DNA of 64,000 nt from Massospora cicadina (GCA_022478985.1 JAKSZP010009617.1:17062-81061), one strand, 5' to 3'. Shown: positions 9,746-20,899, counted from the stretch's first letter. Numbers and translations: made by a program. The notes: generated by a model from the letters alone, not told the origin.

Positions 9746-11778
9746 CCATTAAGCTGGTCATGTCCTGATGATTATGTCAAGTCCAAAAAAGGACCTCTGA
9801 ACCAATCTAGATGGTTAAGTCCAAAACAGGACCTCTGAATCATAGAAAACTGACAGGTTTAGATACCTAGGACCCAGTTTGAGGGGAAAAAAATAAAAAT
9901 ATGGACCGCTGAATCAAAAAAGGTCAAGTCCCATGAAAAAAAGAAGAATAAAAATAAAAAGGATTGATAAAAGATATTGGAAAAAGGACTATAAACTGCA
10001 CAGAGAAAAAACTGATAAAATTTATAGTTTTTATTTCTATTAATTGTCTCAATACAGGGATGATTCCGCCTTTGTTGCCTCTTGAGGGAGGGAGGATGGA
10101 TCATGGTAGGAATAAACAGACCATAAAAATCAATGTGAGATTGGATGCTAGCAAGGGCTAGACCTACAAAAAACTAAGTTCTTTGAGCGTATGCAGAGCC
10201 CTGCAAGAAAGTGACTAGGGGAAGGAAAATTGAGATGTCAGATGAAGCCAATCGCAAAACCCTGGAGCGGGGAGGAAAGCAGAAGGATAAGAAGAGGCAA
10301 TTGGAGAATAACCCTGAGTAATCACAATATGGTACCAGATCCAGAAGAAAAGTCTTGAGCTCCTGACAATGGGCTTTATCAAGAAAACCGGACATATGGG
10401 CCAGCAGCGAACAAGAGATGCTTGATGGGAGTTGCAAAAACATGCCCCCTACCAACGCCATCAACGGAAGATACCATGGGAAGTGCTGGCGAGGAGAAAT
10501 CATGCAGGGATAAAATGGCATCCTGTAAGTGATGACTATGGGCTTCATAGAAGCTAAATCTGAATGAGCGGTGAAATCTGGGCAAGACTGGAAGCTTTAT
10601 GGACCAACTTTGAAGAACTTAGCCAGCAAAGCAAAGAGCATAAGCTGCGGTACTCTGATCCAGGATGTTACCAAAATCAGAGGGATTCAGAGCTAGGGAC
10701 AAGGCCTCAGTGACTTAGACCCAGATTTTAGCATAGGGGAGCTCGAAGTGAATACTGTTACCAATGATGAGCTTGATAGCCAGAACAGAGGGTTTGTAAT
10801 ATTATCCAAGTTGGAAGAGGAACTCAGGAAGTAGGTCCAACCTGGCAAGAAATGAGCGATCGAGAGAAAATGGCATAATCTCCAGAGCATCTGTGATGAT
10901 GGTCAGTGCATCAACAAAAAGGAGCCAAATCCAGGAGAGTTTCAAAATCTAACATCGGAATCAATGGCAGAGGAAGAATCGGCCAAGGGTTGTTCAAAAT
11001 AATTGCAAGCCTGGTTTTGGAGGGATTAGTTATTATTTCCAGCAATTTGATGGAAGGAATAGCCGCTGGCGCCAGACTAGGCATATGAGTCCTGGAAGGA
11101 CCATAGAAGAGGTTCCGTCATGCATCCTGACTCATCTGCTAGAAGAGACAGAGCTCTTGATCAGACAATTTATTTAGAAGCTGCTGGTATCTTAATTCAA
11201 AATTTGACATATGAGCTCGATGAGAGGGGGGATGTCAGAGTTATATGGATCTTGAAATTATGCACCCTAAACTCCATTAAGCTCAAAATTTGGAGAAATC
11301 AATCTCAAAGTTAATGGGATAATCTCTCCAAGAGAAGAATCAGGAATGACTTAAACCAAGAGGTTATGAGAGAAATAATAAGGGCGAATAAAAATAAGAA
11401 TTCTTAATTGAGCCACGAAACAAACATTGATGGTAAGAGTCTCCTGTCTAGGATGAGGAGAAAATCAGGAAATTAAGGACGCCGGACCAATAATCCTGAA
11501 TATAAAAGTGGGTCATATACCCTGACAGGGGGAAAACTGGATCCTGGAAATAATATCATCACAAGTAAGTTGATAAGCCCAGCATGAAAGTAGATTGTGG
11601 GGACCGCGCTCTGAGTAGGTGGTAGCGATGAGGAAGAGGAAGAGCGCCACATGCTGAAGGTCATCTCAAGCAGTATTGAGTATTGACGAGTATACTCTGC
11701 TTGAACAAAAGAAGTATTTGACCAAGTGTCTGAAGCGGTGTTCTCATGCCCTGGTCCTTTTCTTGCTGGAAATCTAGG
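9746..11778 (+). other. Element B 3' region between pol and LTR, unknown
   Basis: Two kilobases separate the integrase from the right LTR, far more than in D (about 0.2 kb). The stretch is purine-rich and broken by stops, with readable pieces such as MSDEANRKTLERGGKQKDKK near 10220 and MHQQKGAKSRRVSKSNIGI at 10906. I recognise no domain. G has 1 kb at the same place and H has about 1.5 kb between gag and LTR, so this is a lineage feature. It could be a decayed extra ORF or long noncoding sequence. Confidence 0.5.
9779..9839 (+). repeat. Two tandem hairpin repeats after the pol end
   Basis: AAGTCCAAAAAAGGACCTCTGAA is at 9779-9801 in essence, and a copy with one A to C change is at 9817-9839. 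Each contains GTCC and GGAC as hairpin arms. A degraded third unit (GGACCGCTGAA) follows at about 9903. Function unknown. Confidence 0.6.
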
Positions 11779-11792
11779 CAAGAGGGGGGATG
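11779..11792 (+). other. Polypurine tract of element B
   Basis: CAAGAGGGGGGATG directly precedes the right LTR. H has CTGGGGGATG at the same place on the other strand. This is the expected plus-strand primer for Ty3-type replication. Confidence 0.65.
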
Positions 11793-12943
11793 TGTTGGGA
11801 TTTTTGCCCATATTCCCAGCCTGCTAGATTAACAGGAATCGCTAGGGTAAAATTCCCTAAGGTGAAGTGAATTGGAAATCAGTTGTCTCAAGTTTTGGAG
11901 CAACTAAGTTTGGGGATTTTGGAATCTTTGCCTGGTCGTATCCATTGGGATTGACCCAGACAAATACTTAAGATCTCATTGGGCGGAGTTGCTGATAAAA
12001 TAAGGGCATCTGATAGTGATTAACTATCAGGTGTACAGATTGGGATCAGTTGGGTTTTATCACCAACTGATTGGGAATGAATAGCAAGTTGTGAGGCGAG
12101 TGATGCTTCCTGCAACTAGTGAATAAATTGGTTGGTGCGTGACCTGCCTTAATGGGTAATAAGTCCCATTACCTAAGCTGGTCGCTAGCCAAATATGGTT
12201 GGTTCACTTGGATCAAGAGGAAAACGTTAGGGAAACGTTTTCCAACTCTTTCCTTTTAGGTCTTGAGGATGTCCAACGACGGAATCCTATCCAGGATGTG
12301 GAAGATCATAGCTGCCAAGATGAGGATGGGTGATTCAATGGCAACGGCTGCTGTTCCATCGAAGAGGTGTCAACCAAGGGTTAGATGACTGAATCCCACT
12401 ATAAAATCCCTAGGATTCACTATAATAGAAAACAGATAAAATAGATCATATTATAGATATATAGTTATAAGTTTTTCATCAAGTATATAGTGTAAGTAAT
12501 AACCTATTATCAGCTTTCCATTGTGCTATTCTTCTCAAGGATATTATTGCTGTATGTGATTATTGGAAGACTCTTAGGGAGAAGAGTAAAGATCTGAGCG
12601 GGGATCTAGAGAAGAAGGAGACACAATTGGGGATTGCTGCTGACTGTGTGTTGGACCAAAGAGACTGTCACCAGGGAATCTCAGTAAAGATTGGGTTGGA
12701 CAGAATGAGGGAATGAATCCCTAAATCATGACATCTTTAGTATTTAATTAGGAATAATGGCTAAGTGTTGGGCCAAGATATAGGAATCAATACTCAACTA
12801 TGGATAATAGTTGTCATACTATTGTTGATTAATAATATATTATAAAATACAACGCAGACAAAGTGCATAAGAAAACTGAACCTGTGCAGTAAAAAGATTA
12901 CTAGGGTTTTTGCCAATAATAACCCAACAATTAAATTTTTACA
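11793..12943 (+). repeat. Element B 3' LTR
   Basis: It starts TGTTGGGATTTTTGCCC and ends TTTTTACA, followed by the target duplication GACCT. It aligns with 3091-4534 and keeps the empty site for the SINE (TTATTGGAAGACTCTTAG at about 12559). By eye the first 100 bp differ from the left LTR at more than ten positions, so the insertion is old. Confidence 0.9.
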
Positions 12944-13334
12944 GACCTGGAGGACGGATTCACAAACTTGATACCTTATGGGCTGGTCCTTACCATTTTA
13001 TTTATTTTCAGGGTATCGAATACTCCATTTCATCTATTGATACTGGTACTGTTATCAATAGAAATCATTTTAGGTTTTTTCATAAGTATGTGCCACCTAG
13101 TCAAGATCTTGAGGGGCATTGTTGGAGATACAACTAAGATGACTGAGAATAATCAAGATTGAGATTCGGTGTTGCAGTCTAATAATATCATAAAACCCCA
13201 TTGGAGATACCTAATTCTTGGATAGACCAATGTTTGACCCTTTAGAGTTACCAGCCTCCTCTGAAGGATGAGGCTAAGCAATCTGAAGGGGCTAAGCCCT
13301 CCACAAGAAGGTCAATTTCATCTAATAAGAAACT
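12944..13334 (+). pseudogene. Element A integrase C-terminal module (continued)
   Basis: The integrase of element A resumes after B with RPGGRIHKLDTLWAGPYHF, then IEYSISSIDTGTVINRNHFRFF, in a frame open to 13137. LWAGPYHF is the GPY-type motif of the Ty3 integrase C-terminus. No chromodomain follows. From about 13140 to 13334 the sequence is A+G-rich, with no frame I can interpret, and probably runs to the LTR of A. Confidence 0.85.
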
Positions 13335-13650
13335 TATCAGATCTGACAATCACAAGTATTAATAATAATCAGCAATATTGGTCATCTATTAAAGTAGATC
13401 TTACCTCAGTTGAAGCATGAAAATCCTCACGAAGAACTACCGAAGCAACGGGGTCTGGTAAAGTGGGATGAGTGTCCTGCTATTACCCCTCACGATGCAG
13501 GTTCGAATCCTGTTGTGGCATAAATTTTAGGGACCATCTAGTACTAAAAAAAAGAACTACCAAATCTACCCCTATAAATATCCCTCATTCCTAACTAATA
13601 TATTACCACTTTTTTTGTCTCACATAGCTCAATTTTGGTCTAGCCATAAC
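13335..13650 (+). repeat. Probable 3' LTR of element A (contains SINE family 2)
   Basis: TATCAGATCTGACAATCAC resembles the TGTCAGACAATTA start of the D and E LTRs, and CCTATAAATATCCCTC at about 13570 looks like an LTR core promoter. The right end is guessed at CATAACA near 13650. No partner LTR is in the window, so this rests on position and weak similarity only. Confidence 0.35.
13442..13551 (+). mobile_element. SINE family 2: short tRNA-derived retrosequence
   Basis: TGGTAAAGTGG (about 13456-13466) fits an A box and GCAGGTTCGAATCC (13497-13510) a near-perfect B box and T arm. The 5' and 3' acceptor strands do not pair, so it is not a tRNA gene. It ends in TACTAAAAAAAA and is flanked by AAGAACTACC at 13432-13441 and 13552-13561, a 10-bp target duplication. 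The insert is only about 110 bp. A tRNA retropseudogene would look the same. Confidence 0.7.
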
Positions 13651-14062
13651 AGAGTTCTGTATTTCCAATTGGATATCTTTTATTCCAACGGATCTGATAA
13701 CTTTGTTGCCTTGTTTCTATCTTTGATAAAGCCACGAAACTAATAATTTCGTAGCCTTAGTAGCACCTGAATATTGCAATTTCTATCAAAATTCCAATAT
13801 TGGGGCTTTTGCTGTGTGTAAATTGGGTCCGCCTGCATTTATCACGGCTTTAATGGGGCTCACCAGCGTTTTCTCATTTTGCAATGATTAATAATTCTTG
13901 GCGTTATACTTGCTAGCTCTAACTGGGAAATGCCTACCCTTCTTGCTCATACCTGGTAGATACGGATGCTTCACGTTCCAAGAGTCTTGATTCCCTGACT
14001 TTTCTCGGAAGTTAATAATAACAATATAAATAAAATGATTTTTTTCTCAGAACACCGTTCAG
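13651..14062 (+). other. C1 leader, no gene
   Basis: From about 13800 this aligns with the leader of C2 (49465-49705), for example GGGAAATGCCTACCCTTC with GGAAAGTATCCACCCTTC. Upstream of 13800 the origin is unclear. No ORF is credible. Confidence 0.6.
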
Positions 14063-14520
14063 ATGGTGCAGACAAGATCATCAGCGAAGGGTCTGGTGGT
14101 GATGGCCTTGGATAATATTGACAATCTGCTGCCAAAATGGGTATGGTGTCATTTACATTCCAAAACGCGTTTTATAACGTAAATTATTTATATAAACGAG
14201 CAAAATATCATCTCTTGTAGCTTAAGTTTGGAACCAATATTAGTATACCAGATCACCCCAGAGAACCTGGAATTGACTCCTACCATGATCCGCAGAACCC
14301 AGGCGGTGGAAAAAGAGTTACTTTTACAAACATAAAAATGTTTATGCCATTGTTGAAGATATGGTGGGATATGTGGCCTCAGTAGTAAGAGTGGCCAATT
14401 ATTCATCTCCATTCTATGATGCAAACAGCTATCCTGGGGGCATACTTATGCCTGATGAATAGTATTCTGGTGAAGTATTGGCGTTGTCTTCTTTTATAAA
14501 GACCATTCTAGATATTTTTG
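14063..14520 (+). pseudogene. C1 short gag-like protein
   Basis: ATG 14063 opens MVQTRSSAKGLVVMALDN; C2 has a matching VLALDN block. A conserved block follows: ITPENLELTPTMI, then EKELLLQT. Only about 150 codons separate the start from the protease, and no CX2CX4HX4C knuckle is visible, far short of a usual chromovirus Gag. A truncated or alternative Gag is possible; see C2, which has the same layout. Confidence 0.5.
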
Positions 14521-14539
14521 TTGACTGCTATTTTTCATA

Positions 14540-15060
14540 CCCTTTAGGGAAAATCAGCACAATGTTTTGGTGGATACCAGAGCCTCTGAGAATTTTATAC
14601 TAAGACTTATCCAACTATCTTGAGTTGAGTTACTTTCCTGGTGGTATGATTAGTGAAGGGGATTCCCAAGGTATTCCCACGCTAAAGGTTCTATGGTTAG
14701 TGATTATCAACTTGGCAAGTATCATTTGGTGGACCACTTTTCAAGAAATCAAAAAATTCTGTGCTCCATTCTTTTGAGGGTAGAGTGGTGGCGAAAGTTT
14801 GACGTCAGAACCAACTTGAGACATCGTCTTGTCCTTAACTTTGAAGAATGGTCATATATTAGTTGTCACCTTGTCTGAGACCAATTCTCAGGGCGATCTG
14901 CCCCACTGGCAAAATATCCACACTCTCTGTCTTGCTCCGTTTCTTTAGCCCTCTCTGGAGGTAGCCTTACCTTCCTGTTTGGAGGGGCTGGAGTCTTCGT
15001 TTGATGTGGCTCAGCCAATGTACTGCCAGCTCATTCATAGTTTAAGACAAGCTCAAGCTC
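14540..15060 (+). pseudogene. C1 protease region
   Basis: VLVDTRASENFI carries the active-site Asp at 14573-14575, but the Gly of DTG is Arg (AGA). YLELSYFPGGMISEGDSQGIP follows and matches C2. A stop-rich connector leads to QAQAHS and the RT start. In chromoviruses the protease processes Gag-Pol; this copy cannot. Confidence 0.75.
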
Positions 15061-15072
15061 ACAGTTGATCAG

Positions 15073-15900
15073 GTGCGTATATCTTCCCCTATTTACCCTT
15101 TGACTGTATGGGAGGAAGAGGCATTAGATTTGTGGGTTAAGGAGCAGCTAGCCAAAGGCGATTTTTCAGCGTACCTCTTCAGTACGCTCCCCCTGCTCTT
15201 TGTGGAGAAATCTGATGGTTCTTTACGCCCATGCATAGATTATGTGAACCTAAACAATGTCACTGTACCAGATTTACATCCATCGCTTTGGACTCTGATA
15301 TTGCTTGCTATGTGGAGAAGGCTGAGTCTTCTCCAAACTGGATTAAATAAATTCGTTCAATCAGGTCTGGATAAAGGAGGGCCAGGAGTGGCTCACCGCA
15401 TTCCAAACCCAAAAAGTAATTTTCCAGTTTTGGGTTATGCCTTTTGGGCTTAAAAGCACCTGCTATTTTACAACGTCATATAGATGCAGCCGTGGGGACC
15501 TGCTGGGTGTATGCGTGGTGTCATACATGGGTATTATTCTGGTGTTTTCCCCTGATCATGAATCCCATGCAGTACACCTTCGTCAAGTGGCGGAGAGGTC
15601 AAAGGCAGCCAACCTTACGCTGAAAATCAGTAAGTGTGAATTCTTCAAGTCCCAGGTCACCTTCTTGGGCAACGTCATGTTTGATCAATGGCATATGATA
15701 ACTCTAGACAAGGAGAAGGTGATTTTTGAGTGGCCCACTCCAACTTCAGCTAAAAAGTTGAGAAGTTTTTTGGGGACGTGTATGTTACTTTGGAAATTCA
15801 AACCAATCTTTCTGAAGTATCAACATCTCTATATAAGGTATGTGAAGCAAAAGTACTCCAGTGGTCCCCCATTTTGGAGGATGCCTTCCAAGTGGTAAAG
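15073..15900 (+). pseudogene. C1 reverse transcriptase
   Basis: The frame 15073-15453 gives SSPIYPLTVWEEEALDLWV and the block SDGSLRPCIDYVNLNNVTV, typical of fungal chromoviruses. The palm motif reads YMGI at 15524-15535 instead of YMDD, so the catalytic Asp pair is gone. LTLKISKCEFFKSQVTFLGNV and EWPTPTSAKKLRSFLGTC mark the thumb and connection. Frame shifts occur near 15310, 15440 and 15780. Confidence 0.85.
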
Positions 15901-16370
15901 TGTACCTTCAGTGCACATACGTTCTTCACCATGTTGACTTCAATCAGAGTTCATTGTTGCTTCAGATGCCTCCAATTTCGCCATAGTGGCGCTGCATTAT
16001 AAGTAGTTGAAGATGGAATAGGGTATCTGGTGGGATATCTTTCTTGGAAGATGTCCCTGATTGAGTTAATCTACGCTGTTTATGACAAAGAGTTATTGGC
16101 AGTGGTTGAGGCGCTTACATTTTGGCGTCATCACTTGCATGGCTCATCCCAACCATTCCATATGTGTACAGATCACCATGCTTTATTGTACTACCGCACA
16201 CCTCATGTCTTGATCCCACGGCAAACACGCTGGCATGAGACCCTTGCTCAATTTTCGCTTTCTTATGGGTTTACAAAGAGCAAGGAGAATGGTTTAGCGG
16301 ATGCTTTGATCCATAACCCTGCACTAGCTCCCAATCCTAAGAAGGTGAAGGTGCATGTATCCATTTAATC
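15901..16370 (+). pseudogene. C1 RNase H domain
   Basis: The N-terminal DAS block is disrupted (about 15960-15990, VASDASNFAIVALHY in mixed frames). YDKELLAVVEALTFWRHHLHG and CTDHHALLYY are clear in the frame 16030-16368, with ETLAQFSLSYGFTKSKENGLADALI at the end. It matches C2 closely. Confidence 0.8.
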
Positions 16371-17640
16371 ATTCCACTGGGTAAGATTTTGTCTCAACTT
16401 TCCTCTCCATTGGCCAATGAGCCAGTTCTCGCTCCTCTAGAAAATTCGGAGGAATATGGTATGTTCAGAAAGGTAGTCCTTTCTCAGTCTTTGTCTGCCA
16501 TAAATACTATGGTCTTGCAAAGAGTGCATTGAATCATGAGGACATCACCAGAGAGATATCACGTGAAAGATGAGATGGTGTGGTTTCAGGGGCGCCTATA
16601 GGTTCCAGATGAACCACTTTGTAGGATATCATCTGGGACCATCATGACGGAATCACCATTGGTCATCCTGTGAAGGCAAAGTCTTTGGAGCTAATTCGCC
16701 ACACTTACAATTGGAAGTGGTTAGCCATGCAGGTGGCCAAGTATTATAAAGAATGCCTGGTCTGCAACTAAATGAAACTGAATCACCAGCCACTAGCAGG
16801 GTTTTTGGTACCCGTTCAAAAGGATGAAGTGCCTTGGACCTCTTTTTTGGTGGATTTTATTGTGGAATTAACTGTATCTGATGGATAAGATGCCATCATG
16901 GTAGTGGCGGACAGTTTTATGGAGTCCTTCCACTTTATTCCCTGCATAGCCATGGTAACCGCGGCTGAAATGGTTAGGCTCTTCATCTCTCATGTGTTTG
17001 CTCTTCACGGGTTCCTTTAAGAAATAATTAGCGATTGTGGACCCCAATTTACCTCTGTATTTTGGGAGGAGTTGTGTAAGTTATTTCAGATTCGTCCATG
17101 CCATTTGACTGCATATCATCCCCAATAAGATGGGCAGCCTGGACGAGCAAACCAATCTTTGGAACAGTTCATGTGGTGTTACACTGCTGCAGATCATTTA
17201 TATTGGGCTTCTTACCTTCCCATGACCCAGTTTAGCTGCAACAACACTCAACATGCATCAATTGGTTGTTCTCCATTTTTTGCTAACCATGGTTTTAACC
17301 CCGCCTTCAACATGGAGCACAATTGTGGATCTAAAGTTGAAGCAGTGGTGGATTTTGTTAAGACTATCAAGATAGCACACCAGGGGGTTTCCACAAATTT
17401 GGAGGCGGCAATGCAAATTTATAAGGAGAACGCTGATGGAAAAAGATGGGTGGGTTCTGCGTACAATGAAGTGAATATCATGATGCTTGATGCTCAAAAC
17501 ATTTCTATAAGAAGCTATGTAAAAAAGCTGAGACCCAAGAGATTTGGCCTTACCGCGTTGTCATAAAGGTGGGCCACGCCTCATACCAGTTGGATCTCAC
17601 CCCTTGCTCCATATCTTTTCAGCCTTTCATATATCAAGAT
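16371..17640 (+). pseudogene. C1 integrase
   Basis: The zinc-binding domain keeps HHDGITIGHP and YYKECLVCN. The first catalytic Asp is in VVADSFMESFHF and the second in ISDCGPQFTS. The third acidic position is Gly (DGQPGRANQ, Glu GAA to GGA). The frame 17159-17566 continues through FMWCYTAADHLYWASYL to LRPKRFG of the C-terminal module. Stops are scattered (for instance PQ-stop-DG). Confidence 0.82.
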
Positions 17641-17980
17641 GATGTTGTTTGAGGGCCCCCACCAGAGACCCTGGAGGCTTATCTTGTGGATGTGGCGCCA
17701 GAGTGGGAAGTGGAGGAGATAGTAGCTTTACGCTGAGTAAAAAGAAGGCTCAAGTACCTAGTATCCTGGAAGAAATTTGATGGAGCGAAAAAAATTGTGT
17801 ACCAGTACACAACTGCACACATGCCCAAAAACCTGATTGAAGTTTTGACAAGTGTTTCCCCCAGGTTGCTGGACCTCAGTCAAAGAAAACCGTTGCCGCT
17901 ATGAAGTTGGCCCCAGACCACAAGAACTTTCCCTGAAACAAGCCCTGGAGGGGGTGGAGCCCCAAAAGAATGAGAGAGTA
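17641..17980 (+). pseudogene. C1 chromodomain tail
   Basis: YLVDVAPEWEVEEIVALR, then after a TGA VKRRLKYLVSWKKFDGA, matches the C2 chromodomain. Chromodomains at the integrase C-terminus are known to direct chromoviruses to heterochromatin through modified histone H3. Here the conserved WKGF reads WKKF, and a stop splits the domain. Confidence 0.75.
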
Positions 17981-17981
17981 A

Positions 17982-18879
17982 TGTATTGTCTTGATGATGA
18001 CATGATTGTGGTAACCAACTGTAAGGACAAAGCTGCACGTCAGGAGGCCAAGAAGGTGAAGTCAGCTGGCTCCCTGACCTTAAGTTACCCTGGGACAACG
18101 CTGGGTACAGGACAAATATGCCCAGGTTGGCCCTGGGAATGTGTGTGATGCTCATCCTAGCGTTACAGCCAGGGCGTTTAAATGCACCAGCTATGTTCTC
18201 AATCGCGATGGTTCAATTAAGTTGCTTAGTGTATGGGGTTTTGAAACCCATTTAATTTTCAAAATTCCTAACTCAGGTCAGCCTTGACTTCAATCAATAA
18301 CTCAAGTTTGGTTGATCTCAAGCTATAGTACCCTGGCCAATGGAAGAATGTGCTTATTAGTGCATTTGGGCTTAGCACCACTTCCACCAATCAATGATTC
18401 CCCCCAATTGTTTAAGTATGATTCCTCAAGACCGATATTCTTCATTGGTCAATTCCTTAATAAAAATTCCCAATAGCTTACGTTTTTTAATAAATATGGT
18501 TCTTTGGGTGAAGCTGTTTGTGAACCTCCTTGAGGAGGTCTCTAACGACGTTGGTCGTTTTATTATAACAAAAATATCTATGATATCTGGTGCATCATAG
18601 GGACAACCTGGTCCCATCCAGACTGAGGCACCCAATCTCTACAGCACAGATATCTGCTTGGTTGTGGACTCCCTTTGGGGTTCTACCAAGTATTGTTATT
18701 TTATTTTCTTTCAAATACTACATACTGCGTTGTACAGCCTTGCCCTGGGTTCCTTTTGCTCTGACATCCTTAGTAGTTCCCTGTTTATCCTCCTGCTAAC
18801 GACTAGTTCCCTAGCAGTGTGGCTGTGCATCTCACATCACCTCGCTGTGATTGGGAGTATAACAGATACTCTCCTTACA
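17982..18879 (+). repeat. C1 3' LTR
   Basis: It starts TGTATTGTCTTGATG and ends ACTCTCCTTACA, the same end as the C2 LTRs. Shared internal blocks include ACGCTGGGTAC and CCTTGAGGAGGTCTC. It is about 50 bp longer than the C2 LTR. The small ORFs in it (for example 18590-18799) have no family match and are probably accidental. Confidence 0.75.
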
Positions 18880-19341
18880 TTTATCTAACCCAGCGGATTA
18901 CCCTTATTAAACTAGCAACCTGCTTAAGTAATGGTACCATCTACCCATAGGTAGCAGGTCACATTACTGTAGGCTAACCAACAAGTTACTGCTAATAAAA
19001 GCGTTGTCAATGCATCAGAAACTGCCAAACACCTTTATTGAATGGTAATAAACCCTGATAAGATCTGCGCGATAAAGCTATTGATAATTGAACCATAAAA
19101 TTGAAATCCTTACGAGCATTGTTGAGGATCTTCCCTAATGAGTATAATATCTGTTCAAATCATATTTGGCGTAATAGATTAATATTCTATAAGGAATTAA
19201 CCCAAACAATAGTTATCAAGTATTTATAACTCCAACTTCCACTATAAATTTACTTATTATAAAAGCAGACCCCAGAATACCAAACAAATATGTTATTATA
19301 ATCTTTTAATGCTGGATGATACGGGCTTCCAAAATCCCAAC
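18880..19341 (-). repeat. Element H 3' LTR, truncated
   Basis: On the minus strand it starts TGTTGGGATTTTGGAAGC at 19341, right after a GGGGGATG purine tract, exactly as in B. AAGCAGGTTGCTAG and the CCGCTG block near 18890 match the F LTR at about 22300-22330. The rest is removed by C1. Confidence 0.75.
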
Positions 19342-20880
19342 ACATCCCCCAGCTTGACCAGATTATCCAAAAAGATAGAATTTTATAGGCTTATTTGCTT
19401 TGCTCCGTGGAATGGTCAGTCAAAATGGCTATAATTGATTTCAGCGGAACTAAATTTTTCTACTTACTTGATGTTCCTTCCCATAGCCATTCTAGGAAGC
19501 GCGATTTATCATACTTTTTACTTCTCATTTAAATGCCACTATATAAAAGTGCGGTTCCATGGCTACACACTGCACCAGGGTCACTCAGATAATCTTGCTG
19601 AGGATGAACTCCTGAACGCATGTTTTCCAACAGATTTGGGCTCTCACAGCTACATGCTGTAATAGAATTACTTGGGCGATCTTTCTGATAAACTTCCTGA
19701 GCTCTTGATATTTCCAGGTTGGTATTCTGACATATTAATGGTGTATCTACAAGTTCCTTTTCTTGAGCTTCAACAACAGTGACAGTGGACCCAGTTTTAA
19801 CAAGAACTGATCTTAACAAACATTTACCCTTACCAAGTCTTATTCACTTCCATTGTAATACATCCCCCTTCTCTCCACAATAACTGAATGGATGCACTTC
19901 CCAATTCAAAAACTCATGGCAGAGAAAAACCAGAATTACACACATATACCTATTGACTTTACTTTTTTGAAGGACTTTCTTTATAAATAGATTTTTTTAT
20001 ATAATTTTAATCTTTTATATTTTTTATAAGTCCTTTATGACATATTCTTTTTTTATCTTAGTTTCTTAGATCCAATACTATAAGTTATTACTATGGACCC
20101 TATCCATTATAAAATTATAAGAAGTTTTCAGTATCTTCATCTGTTGCCAACTTAGAAGTAATTTTTTAAGTGGACCCAACCATAGGGCATTTGTTCTTAA
20201 CATATCAATAATTCTGACAGCTCCTACTCTTAGTTCACCCATTTGAGGCTGGTAATAGTTTCCTCCAGTATCATAGTAAATGACTTTAATGCTAATTGCC
20301 GATCTCTTAATAAGATTGTTTATTTTATTCATGACTTGAGTATCAGCATAATTTGCCATGGCTAATGTTTGAATTAATCTGCTGATAAATCTCAAAATGA
20401 CCTTTTGATTATTCAGATTGGAATAGAAGCGTTGGAATCATTAATTTTTGACTTGATCAAATTGTTTATGTTCTCAGAATTTTGTGTCTTTTCTGTTACA
20501 TAACAAGACTAGAGCCAATGAAATCTTTTCATCTTTTCAGGGTCAATACTCCTCACCTTAGCTCTATTGACAACATTTATATTTGGAGTCAAGACTTGAT
20601 ACAGCAGATCCTGTCTTGGTTTCATTACTAACAAGTCTGAAATATAATCGCTCAGTGCAAATATCTGGCGGAGTAATTTTGATTGCAGAGCCTAGGGTTT
20701 TCCATATTTAGAATTCCAAAAACTTTTCCTGAATCTTGAATAGGTTCCTTCACTTAAAATAAGACAATATTCACATTCTCTTTTGGCTTCTTCCCCAACA
20801 TTGGGCGGTAAGATGTCCAGTCACAACAAACTTAAGTCAGTAGTTAAAAGAGCTATACATCCTTTTTAGATATAGACTTT
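19342..20880 (-). pseudogene. Element H 3' region, unknown protein traces
   Basis: A minus-strand frame from 20395 to 20078 gives 105 codons, including IKRSAISIKVIYYDTGG and LRVGAVRIIDMLRTNALWLG. No domain is recognised. It occupies the place of the B and G 3' regions, and its YY-then-LRxxxA pattern is loosely like MGRYYNGLSALRAVNAA of G. That resemblance is weak and unproven. Confidence 0.4.
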
Positions 20881-20899
20881 CTTCCTCATTGAAACCCAG

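Larger units (their letters stand above)
3091..12943 (+). mobile_element. Element B: complete nested Ty3-type retrotransposon
   Basis: Both LTRs, a primer-binding site, gag, protease, dUTPase-like, reverse transcriptase, RNase H, integrase, a long 3' region and a purine tract are all present. The 5-bp target duplication GACCT lies at 3086-3090 and 12944-12948. Removing the element rejoins the integrase of element A in frame (VIFYHCRP to GGRIHK). The LTR ends start TATTAGGA (originally probably TGTTGGGA) on the left copy and TGTTGGGA on the right. The element is 9.85 kb including a SINE in its left LTR. All catalytic centres I could read are altered. Confidence 0.9.
13651..18879 (+). mobile_element. 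Element C1: 5'-truncated chromodomain Ty3 retrotransposon
   Basis: Leader, short gag, protease, reverse transcriptase, RNase H, integrase, chromodomain and 3' LTR can be aligned with C2 (48543-54491) throughout. The 5' LTR is missing: sequence upstream of about 13690 belongs to element A, which leaves no room for it. The right end TTACA is followed by the minus-strand LTR of H. It is more decayed than C2. Confidence 0.85.

Noticed and set aside
10906..11088. SNIGINGRGRIGQGLFK resembles the start of glyceraldehyde-3-phosphate dehydrogenase (GINGFGRIGR)
   Set aside because: Only about ten residues match, nothing of the rest of the enzyme follows, and the place is the decayed 3' region of element B.
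13448..13520. Functional tRNA gene
   Set aside because: The T arm folds, but the acceptor and anticodon arms do not pair, and flanking duplications plus an A tail mark a retrosequence.
18590..18888. Overlapping hydrophobic frames of about 70 codons, possible membrane protein
   Set aside because: They lie in the C1 LTR and are not conserved as frames in the C2 LTRs.
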